Source: Trachythela sp. YZ-2020 (taxonomy: Eukaryota > Cnidaria > Anthozoa > Malacalcyonacea > Clavulariidae). From it: a stretch of 64,000 nt of DNA. Position 1 is the first letter of the stretch. Every line of letters starts with the position of its first letter. The translations under genes and the position numbers were made by a program. Below are positions 11,150-21,204 of the stretch, piece by piece. The DNA is taken from positions 1,054,001-1,118,000 of the forward strand of contig JADLSH010000277.1 in the NCBI GenBank assembly GCA_016169945.1, read 5' to 3'. A model generated the notes under the pieces. That model searched no databases. It was not told the DNA's origin and was given only the letters and a program-made list of their open reading frames with translations.

Positions 11150-12000
11150 AAAGACCATGTCCAAGTACTCGTGTCAGTAAGTTAGTGGAATTAAATTACA
11201 TTGAATTAATCTATCTTTGTACGAGCTGTCGCAGATAAATGGAAAATGAAGAATATATTTGGTTGCACGTCGCTGAACCGGTTCAACTTCACACTTTTTG
11301 TCGTTCTTTCCACGTACCCCAAGATCTGGTTAGCTTTTGTGCTCTGTGTTTTCACCTGATTCTTCCACGATGGATCAGACGAGATCCACACTCCGAGGTC
11401 TCGTTCTTGGATACAATGGTCAAACTGCGTACTGCGCATTTGGTATGAGGTCATAATCGGCTTTCGTTTTCGAGATATTGTTTGAACTTCACATTTGGTC
11501 TGATTGGACATTAGATCAGAAGACGAGAACCAACTGTTTATATTGTTCAGATCTTCTTGTATGCGAATGTTGTCTGCTTCACGTTATGCATTTGAACAAT
11601 TTAGTATTCGTCAGCAAAAGTCGCAATTGTAGACGAGGACACTGCTTCGGGGAGATCATTGACGTAGAGAAGGAACACAATTGGGCCCAAGATTGCTCCT
11701 TGTGGTACTTCAGCTGTCACTACGGAGTTTATGGATCATTTTTGTGGCTCACTTGATCGAATGCCTTAGATATATCAAGATAAACCACATCTATCGGCTC
11801 TCTCCTCTATCAATAAGTTTAGAAATTGAATCTATAACTTGGTTGAGTTGAGTGGTACAGGATTTCCTGGGAGTAAAAACCGTGCTGACAGTGATTTATG
11901 ATGTTTTGTAGATGGAATCTAGTGCAACGTTCCAACAATTTTGATGCTGTGCATAAAAAGGGAAATCGATGGCCGTCGTACAAGGAGTGCAGTCGAAGCA
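11150..12000 (-). pseudogene. LINE reverse transcriptase fragment, minus strand
   Basis: Read from 12000 downwards, the first part is 'LLCTASKLLERCTRFHL' followed by QHGFYSQEILYHSTQ, matching RT motif 2 and the start of the palm. A VPQGAILGPIVFLLYVNDLP block and an FADE remnant of the YADD box follow in shifted frames near 11600-11720. The thumb part lies at 11206-11511 (KCEVQTISRKRKPI and ERDLGVWISSDPSW). At least three frameshifts separate these pieces. It is a different copy from the LINEs at 12.5-16.2 kb because its RT motif 2 overlaps theirs. Confidence 0.75.
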
Positions 12001-12236
12001 ATTTGAAGAAAATATTTTAAATTTGCGCTGTTTTGGGCGATGGAATTATTGAAGTTTAATTGGAAATATGTAAAGGAGTTGCTATATTGTTAAAAGTCAC
12101 CGATTTGGTTTGATTTCGGGCGTTTCTCGGCGAAAAAACTGTTCACGTGCGTACGTTGTTGTCAGCATGAGTGAGCATATTCACGTGAACATTTTGGAAT
12201 AAAACGCAGTACTGTGCCTCACGGCGTGGTAATAAA
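11955..12236 (+). repeat. Solo copy of the terminal repeat of element C
   Basis: Closely similar to the terminal repeats of the element at 33600-35633: 'cgaagcaatttgaag', 'gtttaattggaaatatgtaaa', 'gagtgagcatattcacgtga' and 'ttttggaataaa' in the same order. It keeps a ~54-base segment (around 12075-12135) that the left repeat of element C has lost, so it is closer to the complete right repeat. Confidence 0.8.
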
Positions 12237-12245
12237 AAAATAACA

Positions 12246-12548
12246 AGTGGAGTGGAGTGGAGTGGAGTGGAGTGGAGTGGAGTGGAGTGGAGTGGAGTGG
12301 AGTGGAGTGGAGTGGAGTGGAGTGGAGTGGAGTGGAGTGGAGTGGAGTGGAGTGGAGTGGAGTGGAGTGGAGTGGAGTGGAGTGGAGTGGAGTGGAGTGG
12401 AGTGGAGTGGAGTGGAGTGGAGTGGAGTGGAGTGGAGTGGAGTGGAGTGGAGTGGAGTGGAGTAGAGTAGAGTAGAGTAGAGTAGAGTAGAGTAGAGTAG
12501 AGTAGAGTAGAGTAGAGTAGAATAGAATAGAATAGAATGGAATGGAAT
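12246..12548. repeat. Pentanucleotide array (GGAGT)n grading into AGTAG, AATAG and AATGG
   Basis: About 300 bp of 5-bp units. AGTGG repeats fill 12248-12463, then AGTAG units to about 12520, then a few AATAG and AATGG units to 12548. All long reading frames over it, on both strands, are artefacts of a 5-bp unit without stops. It abuts the 3' end of the minus-strand LINE at 12549, so on that strand it is the LINE's simple-repeat tail. Confidence 0.95.
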
Positions 12549-14545
12549 GGAATTTAATAAAATTACCTTGCAGCCTTACGGCTGAATTACGCAACTATTT
12601 ACAAAATAATTGATGAATAACATTACAAATAAAATGTGACGCATCTAAAGTTCTAAATATAATATACCTATTTTACAGATCAACTATAATTAAACTTTTT
12701 ACACATAGCGAAGATAAAAGAGTTTTCTGCTCTATTAGTATGAATTATAGGAATATTAAATTTATTTTCTTGTCTTAAATTGTAACTTGAATACTCAGTT
12801 TGTGCTGCGATACGATTTTATTAAACTAATAATAATAGTGCCTTGCTGGTAATGGGTTATGAAGTTTATGGTTAGGGTAAGACAAAACTGACTGAAATAG
12901 TTTATTAACAAAACTTCATGGTGTTCTTCCATAGGTTTGATACTTAGACTCTTGAGAGCATCAAAGTAATGTACATTTGGCAACATGATGGACATAGCTC
13001 TTTTCTCTAAACATACTAACTGCTTTTTCAGGTATTGTGGTAGGGATTGATAAAATAGTGAAATTGCATAGTCCGTGACTGATCTAACACATGACATATA
13101 AAACGTAGCCAAGTCATTGCATGGTACCTTTTCGCCTTTTATTGTGTAAGGAAATACAATCTCTTGTTATTTTTCTTAACCACTTCGTCTATATGACCGC
13201 TCCAAGATGATTTGTTATTGATGTAAGTCCCAAAAGCTTTAAACACGTAACAACGTCTATTTCTTTTCCATCCACAACTATTGGGTCGAAAGCTGCAGGC
13301 TCCATGTTGAACGAGTTTCTAAGTCCTTTACACTTATATGGGTTTAGTTGTACTCTATTTTCGTTTGACCAGGTAATCACATCATTTGTTGTATCTTGAG
13401 CGTGGCTAGTACAGTTTTTCACGACTGTCTCTGACGTTGTCGAATCATCAACGTATTTCCAGAGGTCTGCATGAGTAATATTCAAATTGTTATTAGTAAG
13501 ATGAATAACCGAGGTCCTAACTTTGTTCTTTGGGGAACTGCGGACGGAATTGATCCCCACTCCGAGTAACAAGTGTCAGTTAATGTGATATTTTGGTATC
13601 TGTTTGTGAGGAAATCGATTATCCAATTTATAGCGCTGCGAGGTATATCTAATTCGGATAATTTAGTGATCAAAATTGAGTGGTCTATAAAGTCAAAAGC
13701 TTCGCGGTAATAAAAAATAATTGTTCTTACAATAGAGCCATTTCCATCTGTTCCTGTATACCAGTGATGTAACATGCTGATTAAGGCCACTGTGGTTGAG
13801 GACATATTGATTACCGTCGACCACCTTCAAAACCGCCGCCTTAACATAATCGTTCACTAAGAATTATTCGGCGACTTTGGATAAACAAGAAGTAAGCGAA
13901 ATTGGTCTTAACGCAATTTGTTAACGCAATTTGTTATCTTACTGGCCCATACGCTTTGGCTACTTCTGATTTGATTGAAGTTTTTGTACTCTTTCTTCTG
14001 TTACCTTTATAAAACGGAAAATTCGATAACGGAGATTCCAACCTGTATTCTTCTAAGGGATCTAAAAATGCTGCATTTATTGCGTTTGCTTGTTCGTTTT
14101 GTGAGAGATTCGAAAACTCTTCAACTTTCTTTTGACTTGTCAGCTCTCCTTTGTTTTTGAACTTACAAAGACGTTTTACTACGCTCCACCATTTTTTCGG
14201 ATTCTGTTTCTTCATCTTATGAATGTTCGATTTATAGTACTTAGCTCTGCATGATTTACGTTCTCCATTAACGAGATTGCTGTAGTATTTAAACTCGGCT
14301 AAGTTGACTCCATAAATAGCAAATGCTTATTGCCTCTTCTTAATAAGGGATTTCAATCTATCACGAATCCATGAAGCATCTGTTGTCGAGATATTGACCT
14401 GCTTAGTTGGCATTAGTAGATCGAGACCGATTAGCACCAAAGCGTGAAAAATATTCCACATTTCTTCATAATTAACAGACATTGACATAATTGATAACCA
14501 GTCTATGGAGCTCAGATATCTTCCTAACTCTACTTTATGGCGGGT
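12549..14545 (-). pseudogene. 5'-truncated LINE, same family as the one in the Polinton
   Basis: Minus-strand pieces in order: endonuclease-RT linker (14545-14327, ELGRYLSSIDW...KQVNISTTDASWIRDRLKSL); KWWSVVKRLCKF (14215-13934); ALISMLHHWYTGTDGNG with FYYREAFDFIDHS and AVPQRTKLGP (13805-13482; palm Asp in FYYREAFD replaced, normally FDYxxAFD); WKYVDDSTTSE (about 13460; YxDD intact) and NENRVQLNPYKCKGL; then the thumb (13112-12795). Several shifts separate the pieces. The order and many residues match the ORF2 at 48256-51155. Its 3' end (12549-12600) shares a CAGCC-loop-GGCTG hairpin with that copy, followed by the pentanucleotide array in place of a TATC tail. Confidence 0.85.
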
Positions 14546-16230
14546 TCGATTATACATGACCTTCTCAAAAAGTTTCGAGAAATTTGATAGAAGTGAGATT
14601 GGTCTATAATTCTTAAAATTTTCAGCATTGTCAGTTTTGTAAACTGGAATCACCTTGGCTATTTTTAGTTTATCTGGAAAAATTCCACTTTCAATTGAAA
14701 GATTGATCATTTCAGTCAGTGGATGGGCGATCAGTTCAAATGATTTTTGTATTATATTCATGGTTATATCATCAAAACCGGCTGCTTTTCCTGACTTGAA
14801 AGACTGGCAGACACTAGATAGCTCATTAATGTTGGTGGGGTATAAAAAATAGTATCGTTTATACGATCAGCTAAGAATGTATGAAATGGAAATACTGTAG
14901 GTATTTGTCTCGCCAGGTTAGGACCAATATTTGTGAAATAATCGCAAAACCGTTGTGCAATTTCAGATGGGTCGGTTAAAACTTTATTCTCATGCTTGAA
15001 AGCTGTAGGGAGAGCGGTTTTTCTTTTAGACTTATTGATTACTTCGTAAATTAGCTTCCAGGTTTCTTTCAAATTATTTTTCACGGAGTCAAATCGTTCG
15101 TCATAATAGGTAAGTTTAGCAAATCTTATGAGGTCATTTAACTTATTTCTGTAGCTTTTGTAGTAGGATTTCCGAGCTGGATTTGGGGAAAGAAGTAGTT
15201 TTTTATATAATTTTTTCCTCTTCCTGATAGAAACTAGCAAACTACTGGTAAGCCATGGGCTTATATTTTGTTTATATTTATTGCTAAATTTTTCCCAAGA
15301 AAAACAGTTTTCATAAAGTTCCGTGTATTTTGCATGGAATTTATTTTTACGCATCATTAGGATTTTGTTCTTGAATAATTTCTGACCAGTTTACCTCGGA
15401 GAGGCAAGTTTGAAATCTATTGATGTTCGTTTCACAATAGTTTCTAGAAACTTTGTATGAATGATTTTTAAGAGCAATAGAATCATCAAATAAAATTAAT
15501 AACTTATAATTGGTAAGTGATCTGACATATCATTGATTAGGATGCTGTTGAAGACTTTGTCCGAGAGGTTGTTTGTGAATATATTATCAATTAAAGTAGC
15601 AGAGTGTGCAGTTATGCGCGTCGGTCTATTTATTAAAGGTAAGAGCATATGAGAAAACAAGTTTTCAATGAATTCTTGAGTTGGAGTGTGAGCATTATAG
15701 CGTAATACGTCCATGTTATAGTCTCCCGCGACATAGCAAAACTTATTGTGCTTTGTGATTTTGGACAATATATCACAAAATTCATCCATGGATGACAAAT
15801 GATTTTGGTTTGGGGGACGGTATACAGATCCTACTATTGTTTTTCCCGCGGGGATTGCTGATTTCAGCAAATATAGATTCTATAGTGTCTGGATCAGAGT
15901 AATTACAATCAGGAAGAATTTTGTATTCGGGCGTATTTTGTAAATAATGAGCCGTTCCACCGCCAGATTTATTAGTACGATGGTTAGAGTGAAAGTTATA
16001 TCCTGGAATATCAACCTGATCTGAAGTAAATCGTTGAGTCAGGTCTCAGTTACGGCAATGACAGAGGGCAAAGCCTGCAAGCATACCAGTATTGATTTAA
16101 ATTTATCAAAATTACCGAGAAAACTTCGTGAATTTAAGTGTGGGATAGAGAATTTTGGTTGAGATTTTTCAGCCGAAATCTTTAAATTAACTTCTCCTTC
16201 TCCGCAGTAATTACTAGGCATTGAACTGAA
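14546..16230 (-). pseudogene. LINE 5' portion (endonuclease and RT start), minus strand
   Basis: From 16221 down: 'KFSIPHLNSRSFLGNFDKF' and SVIAVTET (start of the endonuclease). Then 15870-15496 with VGSVYRPPNQ, YVAGDYNMDVLRYN (Phe of GDFN is Tyr), NRPTRIT and NDMSDHLPI (catalytic Asp-His). Then 15357-14764, a basic linker with SPWLTSSLLVSIRKRKKLY and NKVLTDPSEIAQRFCDYF. Finally 14761-14546 with KVIPVYKTDN and NYRPISLLSNFSKLFEKVMY (RT motifs 1-2). The RT stops there because another LINE is joined on at about 14545. Stops occur at 15490 and around 15870-16039. The rest of this copy was not found. Confidence 0.85.
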
Positions 16231-17105
16231 AAGGAAATTAACGTCTGGGTCAAGATGAGTAGAAGAAAAATTATGCTCATGCTGAAGTCAAATCTAGTAC
16301 TTCAAGAACAAGCAATCATCATAGAAGTATGAAGAACATTTGAATGTTGAAAGAAACTAAATCGTAAGTAAATAATTTGATATTTTGATCACCGATTTTG
16401 ACGAAATGTCAGAGCTCGGCGACTGACGGTCCGAACACATCACTATACTCTACAAATTACAATGTAATTCAATTATTTTTGTGTAATAAACAATCAGTTA
16501 CTACTTAGAGTACTGCAGCACTAATTGTTAAACTTTTTGGTAGGTAGGTTTAAATGTTTAATAAGCTTGCGCGAGGCCGATTTGCAGTTCATACTTTTAT
16601 ACTGTGATTTGAATTTTAGACAAGATAGGCCATCAGCCACTCGCCAGAAAACGACTGGAAAACCAGTTTCGTTGCACCCCCGCAGAGACCACAAAATTTC
16701 AACCTTATATCATTATGTGGTGTATTTCAATCATAAAACACAAATGTTTTTTATTTAAATTGGCTTTTGGCCGCCATCTTGGCCGCCATTTTGTTTCTTG
16801 TACACTCGATACAGTGCGGTGAAAAAGCTCATATAAGTTAAAAATATATTGAAAACTAATTTTTCAAAGCAATGATAGTACTATCCACTGAATAGCGATT
16901 TTCTTCAATCTTGGTATGTTATGTCCTTTATGTAATTGTGTACGCATGTATGTACTATATTATATAATGAATGGTGTAAATGGTTTTTATACAATCACGA
17001 GGGTCTGAAAACTAGACCGTGCTGTAGAAAGGACATATGAATAGCGTGCACTGTATATCATACAGCCTTAAAATAGCAGGTCTTATAGATTGTGTATTGT
17101 TGGTA

Positions 17106-18752
17106 TTGTATTATAAGAATAGGTAATAGAACCTCGTCCACTGGCGTTAAATAATTGGTATGTTATGTAGTTGTGTATGCATGTATGTATGTACCATATT
17201 ATATAATGAATGGTGTAAATGGCTTTTAAACAATCATGAGGGTCTGAAAACTAGACCGTGCTGTAGAAAGTCCAAAAGGCATGTGAATAGCCTGCACTGT
17301 ATATCATACAGCCTTAAAATAACAGGTCTTATATCTTGTATGTGTGGTTTGTTTGGTTAATATATACTTTATTCACAGGGCCCGAAATATTGACCATACT
17401 GTGAAATACATAAACTAGATCAGATTCACTAGTAATATAGGTCTAGTTCAACCTACTTGGAACAGATGGTGATTCATTAGGTTTTTATTGTTCACAGGGT
17501 CTGAGAAATAGACCGTGCCGTGAAGTATAAGAAAAGTTTATAGACTAGGCAGCGTAATAGTCGTTTCATGAAATATAATGTAAATTATTTATACATAATT
17601 ATGTATTAAAAACAGAAAACATATGGGAGTGAAATATGCGATATATAACTGATTGGAAAAAAAATTATATATATAAAAACAATAAAACAGAATATATGTA
17701 CTAGAGAGAGAGAGAGAATGGAAGATGCTGTGATGGCATTTATATATATAAAAACAATAAAACAGAATATATGTACGAGAGAGAGAGAGAATGGAAGATG
17801 CTGTGATGGCATTGAGCTATATCATCCATCTCACAGAGTCTTGAGTCGACCATGCTTGCATGTGAGATATGTTAGCTGATGGTGGGTAGATTAGAAAAGG
17901 GAAATAGTCGTGTGGTATTGTGTTTTAATGCGTCGAGGGCCAAAGCGTTAAAACACAAATACCACACGACTATTTCCCTTTTCTAATCTACCCACCATCA
18001 GCTAACATATCTCACAAGCATGGTCGACTCAAGACTCTGTGAGATGGATGATATAGCTCAATGCCATCACAGCATCTTCCATTCTCTCTCTATAGTACAT
18101 ATATTCTGTTTTATTGTTTTTATATATATAAAAATTTTTTCCAATCAGTTATATATCGCATATTTCACTCCTATATGTTTTCTGTTTTTAATACATATGT
18201 ATAAGTAATTTACATTATAGTTCATGAAACGACTATTACGCTGCCTAGTCTATAAATTGTACTTATACTTCACGGCACGGCCGTCTATTTCTCAGACCCT
18301 GTGAACAATACTAAAAACCTAATGAATCGCCATCTGTATCATATACGTACAGAAATAATACACCACTAATTCAAATGTAGGTTGAACTAGACCTATATTA
18401 CTGGTGAATCTGATCTAGTTTATGTATTTCACAGCATGGCCAATACTTCAGACCCTGTGAATAAAGTATATATACACCAAGCACACCACACCTACATGCA
18501 GTAACTACCAACATTACACAATCTATAAGACCTGTTATTTTAAGGCTGTATGATATACAGTGCAGGCTATTCACATACCTTTTGGACTTTCTACAGCACG
18601 GTCTATTTTTCAGACCCTCATGATTGTTTAAAAGCCATTTACACCATTCATTATATAACATGGTACATACATGCATACACAATTACATAAAGGACATAAC
18701 ATACCAATTATTTAACGCCAGTGGAGGTTCTATTACCTATTCTTATAATACA
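17106..18752. repeat. Large imperfect palindrome (~820-bp arms) inside element B
   Basis: The left arm 17106-17935 and right arm 17945-18752 are inverted copies, from TTGTATTATAAGAATAGG at the outer end to a central GTGTTTTAA...TTAAAACAC turn near 17938. The left arm carries an extra ~71-bp tandem duplication around 17670-17810. A further partial copy of the arm's outer part lies directly upstream (about 16915-17105). Within each arm a ~33-bp motif, GGGTCTGA-AAnTAGACCGTGCTGT, recurs three times (about 17239, 17377 and 17496; mirrored near 18270, 18425 and 18588), and once in the upstream partial copy (about 17008). Confidence 0.85.
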
Positions 18753-19185
18753 ATTTAATATTTGCACTGGTTGATGTTGATGAACTGGCAGTGCTGCTTG
18801 CTGTCTCGGTTGAGCTTCGACGTGATTTTCTTGGTGGTTCTTTTGTTTTCTCCGAAGTTTTCTCTTTGCTTCCCACCCGCTTCTCCGCCATTTCGATTAC
18901 TCTTTTATTTGTCAGTTTCTGATAGCATTTACGATGGTAAAATAGGTCGGAACGTACTGCTGCTTCATCGCAAATCAACTGCTTGCCTTCATTTTCGTTC
19001 ATGTATTCAAAACTTCTTTCGCTTACTTCTCTGGCTTCGTCATCCAAAACAATCGATCGTGACCTACACTCAACAATCTTACATAATGACGTTCCCGTAG
19101 CCGTAATTAAAATCTCGTCATCCTTTGAAATCGCGCTAAAATGAATAAAACATTGGCTCTCTTTGTCTCGTTCCTTGTCGGCCAT
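18733..19185 (-). pseudogene. First exon of the element A/B protein (Cys/His type), 3' part lost
   Basis: A 150-codon frame starts MADKERDKESQCFIHFSAIS and carries LFYHRKCYQKLTNKRV at about residues 80-95, then a Lys/Arg-rich and Ser-rich tail. The YHxKCYxK block corresponds to HHMKCWKRF of element A, and both are preceded by a ~80-residue helical region with a conserved spacing. The last ~10 residues are encoded by the end of the palindrome, so the natural C-terminal part, with CxxC and YHxxCY motifs in A, was removed or displaced when the palindrome formed. Function is unknown. The ATG lies ~310 bp inside the right TIR, as expected for the main gene of the element. Confidence 0.5.
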
Positions 19186-19496
19186 GACAGCTCTATGTTT
19201 TGTGACCTTGTAATTTGACCTTGGCGAGATACAAAGTTGACCAATAGCATGCCAGAAACTCTAATATCGTGATTCGTGAAATACGCGTGGAATTACACGC
19301 AATTGCAAAATTACGATAAAAGATTGTGAAAATACTGCAACTTTGAGCTCATTTTGATTGAAAACTGCATGCTGAATCTAGTACAACATTTTGAAATCGA
19401 GTTATATGGACACAAAAGCGTTATTTAGAATGGTTAAATTGTAGTCTCCGTTGGGGTGCAACGAAAAGTCATAAATCTGGCGAGTGGCTGATGGCC

Positions 19497-21204
19497 TAAG
19501 ATTTTTAGTTTGAAAGTATTTCGGTTCTTTGAACCTTTCATGTTGGCTAGTTGAGTTGTGCTTACAACATTGTTTATGAATAAAACTAAAAGGGAGCCAT
19601 GTCATTGACATCTGAAATGAAATGCGAGAAATGTGTACCATATGTTTTGTGGCCAAAGTTGCTTTGAAAATATCTGTACATATTTAAAATATTCAAAATA
19701 GTTTTTATATGTTGTGTTTCAGGTGTATTTAAGACAATACAAATGTGAAGATTGTGAATGTTTTGAAGCCTCATACATCAATTGTCAAGAGTCAATATGC
19801 AAGTCTAGAAATTGCTGTTGACACTATTGTCGTTTTGTTAAATTATTTCATTAAAGATCTTTAACAACTCAAATGTTGTTGCCTTGTGTATTTTCATTAT
19901 ATATTAAACCATAGGTTGATCAAGCCCAATACTGAGGATCTCAATCCTTGAGGTGTATTTATGTGTCAGTGTTACATGAATGTTTCACCACATGTCAATC
20001 CCTGGGGCTAGGTGCTATGACCAATATCTGCTTATATTTTCCCACCAGAAGATTAACAAAATGACCTCGTTTCAGGTTAAACTTTCCCCAGAAAGGTTTC
20101 AGGTCAGACTCCAGAGTTCAAAATTTCCCCTAGAATATATCTAGCCCCCTCCCCTAGAATTTGGCTAGCCTTTCCAATCAAACCGATCTTCTGCCACTAC
20201 TGGATCAGAGTGTTCTGCATTTGACTGTTCAAAATGAAGAAAATTGGGAGATAAAACTGAAAGGAATAATTAATAAACCAACATTTTCAAGAACATATCA
20301 TTAGCAAGTAGTTTTAATATCCAAAAAAATAAGCATCAATTGTAGCAATTAAGTCTTGCAGCTTAATTTGATCAGTATTAATATTCACAAGACAGTTTAT
20401 TTCTCAAATTTGAAAGTAACAAATTAGAAGAGTCCAGAAGAAACTCCCCTGCCATGAGTGCTGCAATGTTCTTGACCCTGATTCTGTCTTCCCAATTCCT
20501 GCAATAAAAGAATAGGACAATTTATATAGAGCTTCACAGAGCATCCTTAATGCATGTGAAAAAAAGTGAAAAATGCTTTCAAAGAATGCTGGCAACAACT
20601 GCTGGAAAGCTTCGGTTTAGCTTCCTCATTGTAAAGACATTGTTGATACAATTGTTACATTTGTTCTGGGTTCTCTTAATGTTTCATCATAATATTCACA
20701 GAACTAGATGACCACATGTATGACTCCACAATAAACCATAACTTGTTTAAAGAAATTGTCAAGTGCTATTGCAATGGCAAGGAAACCACAGCAAATTTAT
20801 CCCAATTTGGTTCTTTTCAACTAGCAATCAATGTTATCTGATTGAGCTCTTCAGACAGTATCTAAACTCATAAGCTCAGCTAGGGGCTGAGCTTATGAGT
20901 TTAGTCGTTTAGATACAACCACCAAATGCAACAAAAGCATGAAACTGCTAACAAATTGATAAAAAGATACAATTCATGGCATCAATGTATAAACAGCACA
21001 GCCACAGATTAATGGATTTGTTATATGATTCAAATATAAACTCATTCCAACAATACTAACAGAATAGTAGAATTACATTTTGACAACCATATAAACATAA
21101 ATATTCAAAACTTACCACAGCAACTTGTCGGCATGATCGCCGTTGTAACCATTTAAGTTAGTCAAGTTTGCGAAGTAAATATTCAGATTTGTCGCTGGAC
21201 GTTT
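19497..21204. other. Intergenic, no gene recognised
   Basis: No convincing coding frame, RNA gene or transposon end was seen apart from the hairpin at 20863-20903. Confidence 0.5.
20863..20903. repeat. Perfect 18-bp stem hairpin, 5-base loop
   Basis: TAAACTCATAAGCTCAGC is followed by loop TAGGG and its exact complement. The flanking GTATC and GATAC extend the pairing after a 4-base interruption on the right. It could be a fold-back MITE remnant. Confidence 0.85.

Larger units (their letters stand above)
16628..19496. mobile_element. Element B: 2.87-kb TIR transposon related to element A
   Basis: Ends are 5'-GGCCATCAGCCACTCGCCAG and its complement, flanked by TA on both sides (16626-16627 and 19497-19498). 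Inverted similarity spans ~70 bp (16628-16700 and about 19430-19496) and includes CGTTGCACCCC plus a GAGACtACAa block shared with element A. Inside are one minus-strand exon (18733-19185) and a 1.65-kb palindrome (17106-18752). The remainder of the gene seen in element A is missing, so B is internally deleted. Confidence 0.75.

Noticed and set aside
12247..12594. Long open frames of (GVEWS)n or (TPLHS)n over the 12.25-12.55 kb array on both strands
   Set aside because: A 5-bp unit without stop codons is open in several frames by necessity; there is no start context or unique sequence.
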